Shown one piece after another: positions 40,813 through 50,943 of a stretch of DNA of 64,000 nt. The DNA is taken from contig NZ_FZMR01000019.1 of the NCBI RefSeq assembly GCF_900198405.1, positions 1-64,000 of the forward strand. Reading direction: 5' to 3'. Under the pieces are notes generated by a model. That model ran no database searches. It was not told the DNA's origin and was given only the letters and a program-made list of their open reading frames with translations. How positions within the stretch are numbered: the stretch's first letter is position 1; the number at the start of each line of letters is the position of its first letter. The DNA is from Helicobacter cetorum. GTDB taxonomy: Bacteria; Campylobacterota; Campylobacteria; Campylobacterales; Helicobacteraceae. Position numbers and translations under genes: made by a program.

Positions 40813-43088
40813 TGAAACTAAGCACTTATGATTTGAATGTTTTTGTAGATGTGCCTAAGGATGTATCTAAGCTCTGTGAAAATTTGAGTTGCTTAGGCTT
40901 AGAAGTAGAGAGTTGTAGTCCTTATGTTGCCCCTAAGAATGTGGTTGTGGGTAAAGTGCTAGAAAAAATGCCCCACCCAAATGCTGAGAAGCTGAGTGTG
41001 TGTCAAGTAGATGTGGGTAAGGAAGTTTTACAAATCGTGTGTGGGGCTAAAAATGTCGCTCAAAATCAATTCGTGCCAGTCGCTTTAGAAGGAGCAACAA
41101 TAGGCTCAATCACTATTGCTAAAACCAAACTTAGGGGAGTTGAGAGCTATGGCATGATTTGTTCTAGCATAGAATTAGGCTTTCCTAAAATTAGTGATGG
41201 CATATTGGAATTAGATGAAAGTATCGGAGAGTTAGTTTTAGGTAAGGAATTGTGCGAATACGCCTTATTTAACACGCATGTTTTAGAAATCTCACTCACT
41301 CCAAATCGTGGGGATTGCTTGAGTGTTTTAGGCGTTGCTAGAGAAATCAGTGCGTTTTATCAATCGCCCCTAAAACCTATCAAGGCTTTAAACTCTATTC
41401 CAAAAAGCGATTTAATCACGCTCAATACTGATGATAGTATTCAATCGCATTTAGCTTATTATTTGATTAAGAATCATTCTTTAAACACCCCTTTAAATAT
41501 CAAACTTGCACTAGCTCATAACAATGCGTTGAGTGAGAATGCTTTAAAAAATTTCATAGAATATGGCACGCATTTTAGTGGGGTATTAATGAATGCTTAT
41601 AACATAAATTTATCCCCTATCAATCTAAGCGTAAAAACCGATGAAAATAACCTTGAAAGCGTTTATATTGACGATAAAAAGCTCTCCACTATCGCTATAG
41701 AACATACCCAAGAAGATTTAAGCGAATATCTACTCTTAGAAGCAAGTTATATAGAGCCTACAAACTTATCTTTAAAATTACATGCCCTAAAAGATAAAAA
41801 ATTTAAAAAAGACAACGCCCTTATCTATAGAAGCACCAGAGGAAGCAACCCTAACTTATTAGAAGGCTTAAATTTTTTAAGCACTCATTTAAAAGCTGAT
41901 ATTCTAGAAGTTAAACAAACCAAGCATTCTTTAAAAAACCATGCAATTACCATAAAACTTGAAGAAATTACAGAGATTTTAGGACTTGCTATAGAGAGAG
42001 AAAAAGTTCAAAATATTTTAAAAAATCTAGGCTTTGAAGTTGAGATAAAAGAGCAAAATGTAGAAATTGTAGTGCCAAATTTTAGGCATGATATTAAGAG
42101 CATTCAAGATATTGCTGAAGAAGTCTTACGCTTTGTAGGAATTGATAATTTAGTCTCCAAGCCCCTTAATTGTGTTAATAAAGAAAGTTTAAACCCACAT
42201 TATCACACACACCGCTTTTTTGAGAACCTTAAACACAAGGCTCTTGCTTGTAATTTTAAAGAAGTCATTCATTATGTGTTTTACTCCAAAGAAAAACAAC
42301 AAAAGCTAGGCTTTGAAGTTTTAGAAGACTCACTAGAATTACAAAACCCTATCACAACAGAATTAAACTCTCTTAGAACGAGCCTTGTTTGTGGTCTTTT
42401 AGATGCGAGTTTGAGAAACAAAAATTTAGGGTTTAAAAGCATAGCCCTTTATGAAAAAGGAAGCGTGTATAACTCTAAAAGAGAAGAAACTCAAAAGCTA
42501 GGCTTTTTAGTGAGTGGCTTAAGAGCAAAAGAAAGCTATCCTTATGCTAAGGGTAGAGCGTGGGATTTTTACTCTTTTGCTGAATGTATTTCAAAAATTA
42601 TAGGGGATTTTAGTTTAGAAAAATTAGAAACTCAAATGCCCATCAATCACCCCTACCAAAGCGCTAAAATCATTCAAAATAATGAAGTCATAGGCACAAT
42701 CGCAAAAGTCCATCCTAAAGTTATCCAAGAACTAGATTTATTTGAAAGCTATTATGCTGAAATTGATGCAACTAAACTCAAGCACCCTAGTATGCTACTA
42801 AAACCCTTTAGTATTTATCCTAGTAGCACAAGAGATTTGACCCTTTTAATAGACAAAGACATTGCTTTTAGCACTCTGTTAAAAGCTTTAGAAGATGCTA
42901 AAATTCCTAACTTAAGTGAAATTCTAGCCCTTGATGTTTTTAAAGAAAACGATAATGCTATCGCTTTAAGCATACGCCTTGTTATTAGCTCTTTAGAAAA
43001 AACCTTAAATGATGAAGAAGTTAATTTTGTTGTTCAAAAAGCTCTTGAAATTTTAGAGAAAACATTCAATGCCCGCCTTAAAGGATAA
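40812..43088 (+). CDS. pheT: Phenylalanyl-tRNA synthetase beta chain
   Basis: 758 residues. An N-terminal EMAP-type tRNA-binding domain (MPHPNAEKLSVCQVDVG, IVCGAKNV), the B3/B4 editing region (SLTPNRGDCLSVLG), the B5 domain, the catalytic-like B6-B7 domains, and the C-terminal ferredoxin-like anticodon-binding domain (LKPFSIYPSSTRDLTLLIDK) appear in order. It forms the alpha2-beta2 enzyme with PheS. Confidence 0.97.
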   Translation: MKLSTYDLNVFVDVPKDVSKLCENLSCLGLEVESCSPYVAPKNVVVGKVLEKMPHPNAEKLSVCQVDVGKEVLQIVCGAKNVAQNQFVPVALEGATIGSITIAKTKLRGVESYGMICSSIELGFPKISDGILELDESIGELVLGKELCEYALFNTHVLEISLTPNRGDCLSVLGVAREISAFYQSPLKPIKALNSIPKSDLITLNTDDSIQSHLAYYLIKNHSLNTPLNIKLALAHNNALSENALKNFIEYGTHFSGVLMNAYNINLSPINLSVKTDENNLESVYIDDKKLSTIAIEHTQEDLSEYLLLEASYIEPTNLSLKLHALKDKKFKKDNALIYRSTRGSNPNLLEGLNFLSTHLKADILEVKQTKHSLKNHAITIKLEEITEILGLAIEREKVQNILKNLGFEVEIKEQNVEIVVPNFRHDIKSIQDIAEEVLRFVGIDNLVSKPLNCVNKESLNPHYHTHRFFENLKHKALACNFKEVIHYVFYSKEKQQKLGFEVLEDSLELQNPITTELNSLRTSLVCGLLDASLRNKNLGFKSIALYEKGSVYNSKREETQKLGFLVSGLRAKESYPYAKGRAWDFYSFAECISKIIGDFSLEKLETQMPINHPYQSAKIIQNNEVIGTIAKVHPKVIQELDLFESYYAEIDATKLKHPSMLLKPFSIYPSSTRDLTLLIDKDIAFSTLLKALEDAKIPNLSEILALDVFKENDNAIALSIRLVISSLEKTLNDEEVNFVVQKALEILEKTFNARLKG

Positions 43089-43091
43089 TTT

Positions 43092-44375
43092 TTGATAGAT
43101 TTAGAGCTTGATATTAATGCTAGTGATAAATCGCTCTCGCACAGAGCGGTAATTTTTAGCCTACTAGCTCAAAAACCTTGCATAGTGCGAAATTTTTTAA
43201 TGGGGAAAGATTGTTTAAACTCTTTAGAAATTGCTCAAAACTTAGGGGCTAAAATAGATTATATTACACAAAATTCTTTTAAAATCACACCCCCACTTAC
43301 TTTAAAAGAACCTAATAACATTCTAAATTGCAATAATTCTGGCACAAGCATGCGCTTATATGCGGGGCTTTTGAGCGCTCAAAAAGGGCTTTTTGTCTTA
43401 AGTGGGGACAATTCATTAAACTCACGCCCCATGAAAAGAATCATTGAGCCTTTAAACTCCTTTGGAGCAAAAATTTTAGCAAGAGAGAATAATCAATTTG
43501 CCCCCCTAGTCATTCAAGGCTCAACATTAAAAGCTTTTGATTATGAAAGCCCTATCGCTTCTGCTCAAGTAAAGAGCGCTTTAATTCTAAGTGCCTTACA
43601 AGCACAAGGTATAAGCACTTATAAAGAAAATGAACTTAGTCGTAACCACACAGAAATCATGCTCAAAAGTTTGGGAGCTAATATTCAAAATAAAGAAGGT
43701 GTTTTAAAAATAACGCCTTTAGAAAAACCCCTAGAAGCTTTTGATTTTACCATAGCAAATGACCCATCAAGCGCATTCTTTTTCGCTCTAGCTTGTGTTA
43801 TTGTGCCAAATAGCCGCATTCTTTTAAAAAATGTTTTACTCAATCCCACTCGCATAGAAGCTTTTGAAGTTTTAAAGAGAATGGGGGCACATATTGAATA
43901 TTCTATAACATCCAAAGATTTAGAAATCATAGGCGATATTTATGTAGAGCATGCCCTTTTAAACGCTATTACTATAGATAAAAATATCGCAAGTCTTATT
44001 GATGAAATCCCAGCCCTTTCAATTGCTATGCTTTTTGCAAAAGGTAAGAGCATAGTTAGAAATGCTAAAGATTTACGAGCTAAAGAGAGCGATAGAATTG
44101 AGGCAATCATTTCTAATCTTAAGGCTTTAAAGTTAGAATGTATAGAATTTGAAGATGGGTTTTGTATAGAGGGCTTAGAAAATTTAGAAAATTTAAAAGG
44201 GCATTTTTCTAAGATTAAACCCCCTATTATCAAGAGTTTTAATGACCACAGAATTGCGATGAGTTTTGCAATTTTAGGCTTAGTGCTACCTTTAGAAATT
44301 GATAATTTAAAGTGTGTTTCAATTTCTTTTCCTAAATTTCACACAATACTTAAGAAACTCAAACAAGGAAAATAA
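43092..44375 (+). CDS. aroA: EPSP synthase AroA
   Basis: 427 residues; joins shikimate-3-phosphate and phosphoenolpyruvate on the way to chorismate and aromatic amino acids. NNSGTSMRLYAGLL, SRPMKRIIEPL and FNDHRIAMSFA are the substrate-binding signatures. The start is a TTG at 43092, 3 bases after pheT, with AAGGA inside the end of pheT. Part of the pheS-pheT-aroA-ispH run (HP0403-0400). Confidence 0.96.
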   Translation: MIDLELDINASDKSLSHRAVIFSLLAQKPCIVRNFLMGKDCLNSLEIAQNLGAKIDYITQNSFKITPPLTLKEPNNILNCNNSGTSMRLYAGLLSAQKGLFVLSGDNSLNSRPMKRIIEPLNSFGAKILARENNQFAPLVIQGSTLKAFDYESPIASAQVKSALILSALQAQGISTYKENELSRNHTEIMLKSLGANIQNKEGVLKITPLEKPLEAFDFTIANDPSSAFFFALACVIVPNSRILLKNVLLNPTRIEAFEVLKRMGAHIEYSITSKDLEIIGDIYVEHALLNAITIDKNIASLIDEIPALSIAMLFAKGKSIVRNAKDLRAKESDRIEAIISNLKALKLECIEFEDGFCIEGLENLENLKGHFSKIKPPIIKSFNDHRIAMSFAILGLVLPLEIDNLKCVSISFPKFHTILKKLKQGK

Positions 44376-44376
44376 C

Positions 44377-45201
44377 ATGGAAATTAAAATGGCTAAGGAT
44401 TATGGTTTTTGCTTTGGCGTCAAACGAGCTATACAAATTGCTGAAAAAAATGAGAACAGCTTGATTTTTGGCTCGCTCATTCACAACGCTAAAGAAATCA
44501 ATCGTTTAGAAAAAAACTTCAATGTCAAAATTGAAGAAGACCCTAAAAAAATATCCAAAGACAAGAGCGTAATTATAAGAACCCATGGCATTCCTAAACA
44601 AGACTTAGAATATTTGAAAAATAAGGGGATAAAAATCACCGATGCAACTTGTCCGTATGTGATTAAACCCCAACAAATTGTAGAATCCATGAGTAAAGAA
44701 GGCTATCAAATCGTGCTTTTTGGAGATATTAACCATCCTGAAGTCAAAGGCGTGATTAGTTATGCCACTAATCAAACTCTAGTGATTAACTCTTTGGAAG
44801 AATTACAAGAAAAAAAGTTACAGCGAAAAGTAGCTTTGGTCTCTCAAACTACCAAACAAACCCCAAAACTCTTACAAATTGCTTCCTATCTCATTGAAAG
44901 ATGCCCTGAAGTGCGTATTTTTAATACGATTTGTAACGCTACTTCACACAACCAAAAAGCTGCCTTAGATTTGAGTAAAGAAGTAGATATTATGATAGTC
45001 GTAGGTGGCAAAGCTTCTTCAAATACCAAACAACTCTTAAACATTGCCAAACAGCATTGTAAGGACAGCTACCTGGTAGAAGATGAGAGCGAATTAAAAA
45101 TAGAATGGTTTAAGGATAAAACCTTATGCGGAATTACGGCTGGAGCCTCTACGCCTGATTGGATTATAGAAAATGTCAAGCAAAAAGTTAGCACTTTTTA
45201 A
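44377..45201 (+). CDS. ispH: HMB-PP reductase IspH (LytB)
   Basis: 274 residues; the last enzyme of the MEP isoprenoid pathway, a 4Fe-4S protein that makes IPP and DMAPP. The three cluster cysteines are in YGFCFGVKRA (Cys12), DATCPYV (about residue 96) and TICNATSHNQ (about residue 188). The ATG at 44377 follows AAGGAAAA and starts right after aroA; an open frame 21 codons longer runs back into aroA and is not used. Confidence 0.96.
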   Translation: MEIKMAKDYGFCFGVKRAIQIAEKNENSLIFGSLIHNAKEINRLEKNFNVKIEEDPKKISKDKSVIIRTHGIPKQDLEYLKNKGIKITDATCPYVIKPQQIVESMSKEGYQIVLFGDINHPEVKGVISYATNQTLVINSLEELQEKKLQRKVALVSQTTKQTPKLLQIASYLIERCPEVRIFNTICNATSHNQKAALDLSKEVDIMIVVGGKASSNTKQLLNIAKQHCKDSYLVEDESELKIEWFKDKTLCGITAGASTPDWIIENVKQKVSTF

Positions 45202-45203
45202 GC

Positions 45204-45243
45204 AAATTTGGTGTTTTTCTTAAAAAATACACTAAATTTTGGT
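45204..45243 (+). terminator. Terminator after ispH
   Basis: An 11-bp stem, AAATTTGGTGT against ACACTAAATTT, with a T-rich and A-rich inner part and a trailing TTTT. It closes the pheS-ispH operon before rpsA. Confidence 0.5.
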
Positions 45244-45315
45244 TTTTAAACGATTTTATAAGCCAAAAAAAGATAGAATACCCCAAGGATTTTATATTTA
45301 TAATTAAGGCAATCA

Positions 45316-46977
45316 ATGAGCAAGGCAACAGATTATCAGAACTTTACTGACGAGGAGGTAGATTTCGCAACACTCTTAGAACAGGAAGAAGAAGCCCTAG
45401 AAAAAGGCACTATCAAAGAAGGGCTAATTGTTTCAATCAATGAAAATGATGGTTACGCCATGGTTAGTGTTGGAGGCAAAACAGAAGGTCGCTTGTCCTT
45501 GAGTGAGATTACAGATGCAAAGGGTCGACTAATGTATCAGAAAAATGACCCTATTATCGTGCATGTATCTGAAAGGGGCGAGCGTCCTAGTGTTTCTTAC
45601 AAAAAAGCTATCACCCAGCAAAAGATTCAGGCTAAAATTGGAGAATTAGGTGAAAATTACGAAAACACAATCGTTGAAGGTAAGATTGTAGGGAAAAATA
45701 AGGGGGGCTACATTGTAGAGTCTCAAGGCATTGAGTATTTTCTCTCTCGCTCACACTCTTCTTTAAGGAACGATGGGAACCATGTAGGCAAGCGTATTAA
45801 AGCTTGTATCATTCGTGTGGATAGAGAAAACCACTCTATCGCCATTTCTCGCAAGCGTTTCTTTGAGGTCAACGATAAGCGTCAGCTTGAAATTTCTAAG
45901 GAATTATTAGAAGCTACAGAGCCTGTTTTGGGAATTGTAAGACAGATTACCCCCTTTGGAGTTTTCGTAGAAGCTAAAGGTATTGAAGGTTTAGTCCACT
46001 ACTCTGAAATCAGCCATAAGGGACCGGTAAACCCTGAGAAGTATTATAAAGAAGGCGATGAAATCTATGTCAAAGCCATTGCTTATGATGAAGAAAAAAG
46101 ACGCCTTTCACTGTCTGTGAAAGCTACCATAGAAGACCCATGGGAAGAAATCCAAGACAAGTTAAAACCCGGTTACGCTATTAAGGTTGTGGTAAGCAAT
46201 ATTGAAAACTATGGGGTTTTTGTGGATATCGGTAATGATATTGAAGGCTTTTTACATGTTTCTGAAATCTCTTGGGATAAGAATGTCAGCCATCCTAACA
46301 ATTATCTCAGCGTAGGGCAAGAGATTGATGTAAAAATCATTGAAATTGACTCTAAAAATCGCCGCTTAAGAGTTTCTCTAAAACAGCTTACCAGCCGACC
46401 TTTTGATGTTTTTGAAGCTAAGCATCAGGTGGGCGATGTTTTGGAAGGTAAGGTTGCTACTTTAACTGATTTTGGAGCGTTTTTAAATTTAGGTGGCGTA
46501 GATGGATTGCTCCATAACCATGATGCTTTTTGGGATAAAGACAAAAAGTGCAAAGACCACTATAAAGTCGACGATGTTATCAAGGTAAAAATTCTTAAAA
46601 TCAACAAGAAGGACAGGAAAGTCTCTTTGAGTGCAAAGCATTTAATGCCTTCGCCCACAGAAGAGTTCGCTCAAAAACATAGGGTGGATAGCGTTATTCA
46701 AGGTAAAGTGGTCAGCATTAAGGATTTTGGTGTCTTCATTCATACGGATGGCATTGATGTGTTGATTAAAAATGAAGACCTAAATCCCCTTAAAAAAGAT
46801 GAAGTTGAAATGGGTCAAGAGATCACTTGCGTAGTCGTTGCTATTGAAAAAGTCAATAACAAAGTGCGTGCTTCTGTGCATCGCTTGGAGCGCAAAAAGG
46901 AAAAGGAAGAATTGCAAGCATTCAATGCGAGTGATGATAAGATGACTCTAGGCGATATTCTCAAAGAAAAGCTCTAG
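45316..46977 (+). CDS. rpsA: 30S ribosomal protein S1
   Basis: 553 residues with six S1 RNA-binding repeats, each with the GxV...GxFV...GLVH pattern (for example GIVRQITPFGVFVEAKGIEGLVHYSEIS). S1 recruits mRNA leaders to the ribosome. Length is normal for Helicobacter (HP0399). A TATAAT at about 45297 lies very close to the start, and TAGAAT about 40 bases before the start is a more likely promoter. Confidence 0.95.
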   Translation: MSKATDYQNFTDEEVDFATLLEQEEEALEKGTIKEGLIVSINENDGYAMVSVGGKTEGRLSLSEITDAKGRLMYQKNDPIIVHVSERGERPSVSYKKAITQQKIQAKIGELGENYENTIVEGKIVGKNKGGYIVESQGIEYFLSRSHSSLRNDGNHVGKRIKACIIRVDRENHSIAISRKRFFEVNDKRQLEISKELLEATEPVLGIVRQITPFGVFVEAKGIEGLVHYSEISHKGPVNPEKYYKEGDEIYVKAIAYDEEKRRLSLSVKATIEDPWEEIQDKLKPGYAIKVVVSNIENYGVFVDIGNDIEGFLHVSEISWDKNVSHPNNYLSVGQEIDVKIIEIDSKNRRLRVSLKQLTSRPFDVFEAKHQVGDVLEGKVATLTDFGAFLNLGGVDGLLHNHDAFWDKDKKCKDHYKVDDVIKVKILKINKKDRKVSLSAKHLMPSPTEEFAQKHRVDSVIQGKVVSIKDFGVFIHTDGIDVLIKNEDLNPLKKDEVEMGQEITCVVVAIEKVNNKVRASVHRLERKKEKEELQAFNASDDKMTLGDILKEKL

Positions 46978-46995
46978 AAAATCAACTTAAAAAAC

Positions 46996-47484
46996 ATGAG
47001 ATTTAAAACAGTTTTTGTTTTTATCTCTCTAGCGGTCGCTCTTGGCATTCTAGCTTACCTAGTGCTAAGCTTAAAACAAGAGATACCTTCTACTTCTAGC
47101 TCTCCTGTAAAAGTCAAAAATGAAAACAAGGTTAAAGAGACTAAAGAACAAGAAAAAAGTGACCTTGTCCTAGAAGAAACTAAGGACGATGAATCTTCTC
47201 AAGATTCTTCGCCTAAAACACTCACTAATTACCCCGTTATAGAGCATCATTTTGAAGTTTCCTTTGAAAAAAAGGATTTCAAATACTCAAAACTCATCAT
47301 TAAAGACTTAGAAAGATACCAATTCTTATGCTTAAAAGAAATCTTAAAACAAGAAAAAATTGATTATGCCTACGACAACACCCCAAACCAATCTAATCTC
47401 ATCATCTATTTAGATGAGTCTAAGCGTGAAAGCTTTTTAGATGACCTAGACTATTACAAAATACGCTATCATGCCATTCCATAA
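46996..47484 (+). CDS. Membrane-anchored protein of unknown function
   Basis: 162 residues: an N-terminal membrane anchor (FVFISLAVALGILAYLVLSL), a charged low-complexity linker (about 30-75), and a folded periplasmic C-terminal domain of about 85 residues (VIEHHFEVSFEKKDFKYSK... DLDYYKIRYHAIP). It matches HP0398 in position. I do not recognise the domain. It lies 18 bases after rpsA and before serA. Confidence 0.75.
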   Translation: MRFKTVFVFISLAVALGILAYLVLSLKQEIPSTSSSPVKVKNENKVKETKEQEKSDLVLEETKDDESSQDSSPKTLTNYPVIEHHFEVSFEKKDFKYSKLIIKDLERYQFLCLKEILKQEKIDYAYDNTPNQSNLIIYLDESKRESFLDDLDYYKIRYHAIP

Positions 47485-47502
47485 AATCTTAAAGGAATTT
47501 TT

Positions 47503-49077
47503 ATGTATCAAGTAGCTATTTGTGACCCAATCCATGCTAAAGGTATTCAAATCTTAGAAGCTCAAAAAGATATTATTTTGCATGATTATTCTGCATGCCC
47601 TAAAACAGAGCTTTTAGAAAAGCTTATCCCTATGGATGCACTTATCACTCGTAGTATGACCCCTATTACAAGCGAATTTTTAAGCCCTTTAACCAATTTA
47701 AAATCCATTGTAAGAGCGGGTGTGGGCGTGGATAATATTGATTTGGAAAGCTGTTCTCAAAAAGGTATTGTGGTAATGAATATTCCTACCGCTAACACTA
47801 TTGCTGCAGTAGAATTGACTATGGCGCATATCATTAGTGCAGTGCGAACATTCCCCGGTGCTAATGAACAAATCAAACACCAAAGGTTATGGAAACGAGA
47901 AGATTGGTATGGCACAGAATTAAAGGGTAAAAAATTAGGCGTTATTGGTTTTGGAAACATCGGCTCAAGGGTTGGCATTAGAGCTAAAGCCTTTGAAATG
48001 GAAGTTCTAGCCTATGACCCTTATATCCCTTCTTCAAAAGCCACTGACTTGGGGGCAATCTATACAAAAAATTTTGAAGATATTTTACAATGCGATATTA
48101 TCACTATCCATACCCCTAAAAATAAAGAAACCATTAACATGATAGGTGCTAAAGAAATTGAACGCATGAAAAAAGGGGTTATCTTAATCAATTGTGCAAG
48201 GGGTGGGCTTTATAACGAAGACGCCCTTTATGAAGCCCTAGAGACCAAAAAAGTGCGTTGGCTTGGTATTGATGTCTTTTCTAAAGAACCCGGCATTCAT
48301 AACAAGCTCTTAGACCTACCTAATGTCTATGCAACCCCACATATTGGTGCTAACACTTTAGAATCTCAAGAAGAAATTTCTAAACAAGCCGCACAAGGGG
48401 TTATGGAGTCTTTAAGGGGTTCAAGCCATCCGCATGCTCTCAATTTGCCTATGCAAGTTTTTGAACCTAGCATGAAAGCCTACTTAAATTTAGCTCAGAA
48501 ATTAGGCTATTTTTCTAGTCAAATCCATAAGGGCGTGTGCCATAAGATTGAGTTTAATCTTTGTGGAGAGATTAGCAAGCACGAAGATGCTCTTGTAGCC
48601 TTTATGCTCGTAGGTGTGTTAAAACCTATTTTAGGGGATAAAATCAATTATATTAACGCCCCCTTTGTGGCAAAAGAAAGGGGTATTGAAATCAAGGTTG
48701 CACTCAAAGAGAGTGCAACGCCTTATAAAAATATGCTCTCTTTAACTTTAAATGCGACTAATGGTTCCATGAGTGTGAGTGGCACCGTGTTTGAAGAAGA
48801 TATTTTAAAGCTCACTAATATTAATGGTTTTGATATTGATATAGAGCCAAAGGGCAAAATGCTTTTATTTAGAAACACAGATATTCCAGGAGTTATTGGA
48901 AGTGTAGGGAATGTGTTTGCTAGACATAGTATCAATATCGCTGATTTTCGTTTGGGGCGCAACGCACAAAAAGAAGCCTTAGCGCTTATTATTGTAGATG
49001 AAGAAGTTTCTTTGGAAGTTTTAGAAGAGCTTAAAAATATTCCTGCATGCTTAAGCGTTCATTATGTGATTGTCTAA
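47503..49077 (+). CDS. serA: D-3-phosphoglycerate dehydrogenase SerA
   Basis: 524 residues, the first step of serine synthesis. The NAD-binding motif GVIGFGNIGS is near residue 147, the catalytic His in TPHIGANT near 281, and the long C-terminal part holds the intermediate ASB-like domain and a final ACT domain (LLFRNTDIPGVIGSVGNVFARHSINIADF), the site of feedback regulation in relatives. AAAGGAATTTTT precedes the ATG. Confidence 0.96.
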   Translation: MYQVAICDPIHAKGIQILEAQKDIILHDYSACPKTELLEKLIPMDALITRSMTPITSEFLSPLTNLKSIVRAGVGVDNIDLESCSQKGIVVMNIPTANTIAAVELTMAHIISAVRTFPGANEQIKHQRLWKREDWYGTELKGKKLGVIGFGNIGSRVGIRAKAFEMEVLAYDPYIPSSKATDLGAIYTKNFEDILQCDIITIHTPKNKETINMIGAKEIERMKKGVILINCARGGLYNEDALYEALETKKVRWLGIDVFSKEPGIHNKLLDLPNVYATPHIGANTLESQEEISKQAAQGVMESLRGSSHPHALNLPMQVFEPSMKAYLNLAQKLGYFSSQIHKGVCHKIEFNLCGEISKHEDALVAFMLVGVLKPILGDKINYINAPFVAKERGIEIKVALKESATPYKNMLSLTLNATNGSMSVSGTVFEEDILKLTNINGFDIDIEPKGKMLLFRNTDIPGVIGSVGNVFARHSINIADFRLGRNAQKEALALIIVDEEVSLEVLEELKNIPACLSVHYVIV

Positions 49078-49089
49078 GGTCATTTGAGA

Positions 49090-50943
49090 ATGCGAGATTT
49101 TTTAGAGCTTTTAAAAGAGCATGATGAATTAGAAATCATTGATACCCCCCTTGATGTGGAGCTAGAAATCGCTCATCTAGCCTATATAGAGGCTAAAAAA
49201 CCTAATGGGGGAAAAGCCCTATTATTTAATCGCCCCATAAAAAAAGTCAAACACCAAACAAAAGCGTTTGATATGCCTATCTTAATGAATGCTTTTGGCT
49301 CGTTTAAACGCTTGGAGCTTTTATTAAAAACCCCTATAGAGAGTTTGCAACAACGCATGCAAGCTTTTTTGCATTTTAATGCCCCTAAAAATTTTACTGA
49401 AAGTTTGAAAACTTTAAAAGACTTATGGACTTTAAGACACATTTTTCCTAAAAAAACCACTCGCCCTAGAAATCTCATCATCAAGCAAAATGAAGAAGTC
49501 AATTTATTTGATTTGCCCATTTTAAAAACTTGGGAAAAAGATGGTGGAGCATTCATCACTATGGGACAAGTCTATACTCAAAGCCTAGATAATAAAAAAA
49601 AGAATGTGGGCATGTATCGCTTACAAGTCTATGATAAAAACCATTTAGGCTTGCATTGGCAAATCCATAAAGACTCTCAACTCTTTTTCCACGAGTATGC
49701 TAAGGCTAAAGTAAAAATGCCTGTAAGTATCGCCATTGGCGGGGATTTGCTCTATACATGGTGTGCTACAGCCCCCTTACCCTATGGCATTTATGAGTTA
49801 ATGCTCTATGGATTTATTAGAGAGAAAAAAGCACAAGTTATGCCATGCTTGAGTAATGCTTTGAATGTGCCAAAAGATTGTGATATTGTTATAGAAGGGT
49901 TTGTGGATTGTGAAAAATTAGAGCTTGAAGGGCCTTTTGGAGACCACACCGGTTATTATACCCCCATTGAGCCTTACCCCATCTTAGAAGTTAAAACCAT
50001 TAGTTATAAAAAAGACGCCATTTACCTAGCCACCGTAGTGGGTAAGCCCCCCTTAGAAGACAAATACATGGGATATTTAACAGAACGCTTATTTTTACCC
50101 CTGCTTAAAACAAACACCCCAAGTCTCATAGATTATTACATGCCAGAAAATGGAGCTTTTCATAATTTAATTTTAGCTCAAATAAACACACACTACAACG
50201 CCCATGCCAAACAAATCATGCATGCTTTTTGGGGTGTGGGGCAAATGAGCTTTGTCAAACATGCGATTTTTGTGAATATTGATGCTCCAAATTTAAGAGA
50301 TACTAACGCTATCATTGAGTATATATTAAAAAATTTTTCTACCCAAAAGGTGCTAATCTCTCAAGGCGTGTGCGACGCACTAGATCATGCAAGCCCTGAA
50401 TATGCTATGGGGGGCAAGCTTGGTATTGATGCGACAACTAAGAGTGATACCCCCTATCCTACGCTTTTAAACGATGATTCATTGCTAAGGCTTTTACAAG
50501 ATAAAATGCCAAATATCATTCTTTTGAAGCAATATTATACGCATACCAATAATCCTATTTGTGTAGTTAGCGTAGAAAAGAAAGATAAAAGTATCATTGA
50601 GTTAAGTAAAAACTTGCTAGGCTTTGAAGAGTATTTACGCATTGTGGTATTTGTAGAGCATAGTAGCAATGATTTAAATAACCCCTACATGTTATTATGG
50701 CGCATAACTAACAATATTGACGCACAGCGTGATACTCTCATCTCTAAGCATTGTTTTTTTATAGACGCTACAAACAAAGGCATTATGGATAAGCATTTTA
50801 GAGAATGGCCATTAGAAACTGATTGCTCCATAGAAGTCATAGAAAGTTTGAAAAATAAAGGGCTTTTAAAAGATTTTGAAAACTTAAATCAAAATTTTCA
50901 TCTCACGCACTCTTTTAGCACGCATAAGGGAGAGTTATGTTAG
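49090..50943 (+). CDS. ubiD: UbiD-family decarboxylase
   Basis: 617 residues of the prenylated-FMN-dependent UbiD family, probably decarboxylating a precursor in quinone synthesis. The central block GPFGDHTGYYTP and the preceding VIEGFVDCEKLE are the characteristic UbiD segments. The ATG at 49090 gives the usual start MRDFLELLK; a TTG two codons earlier opens the frame. It overlaps the next gene by 7 bases. Helicobacter makes menaquinone by the futalosine route, so the true substrate is not settled by homology. Confidence 0.88.
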   Translation: MRDFLELLKEHDELEIIDTPLDVELEIAHLAYIEAKKPNGGKALLFNRPIKKVKHQTKAFDMPILMNAFGSFKRLELLLKTPIESLQQRMQAFLHFNAPKNFTESLKTLKDLWTLRHIFPKKTTRPRNLIIKQNEEVNLFDLPILKTWEKDGGAFITMGQVYTQSLDNKKKNVGMYRLQVYDKNHLGLHWQIHKDSQLFFHEYAKAKVKMPVSIAIGGDLLYTWCATAPLPYGIYELMLYGFIREKKAQVMPCLSNALNVPKDCDIVIEGFVDCEKLELEGPFGDHTGYYTPIEPYPILEVKTISYKKDAIYLATVVGKPPLEDKYMGYLTERLFLPLLKTNTPSLIDYYMPENGAFHNLILAQINTHYNAHAKQIMHAFWGVGQMSFVKHAIFVNIDAPNLRDTNAIIEYILKNFSTQKVLISQGVCDALDHASPEYAMGGKLGIDATTKSDTPYPTLLNDDSLLRLLQDKMPNIILLKQYYTHTNNPICVVSVEKKDKSIIELSKNLLGFEEYLRIVVFVEHSSNDLNNPYMLLWRITNNIDAQRDTLISKHCFFIDATNKGIMDKHFREWPLETDCSIEVIESLKNKGLLKDFENLNQNFHLTHSFSTHKGELC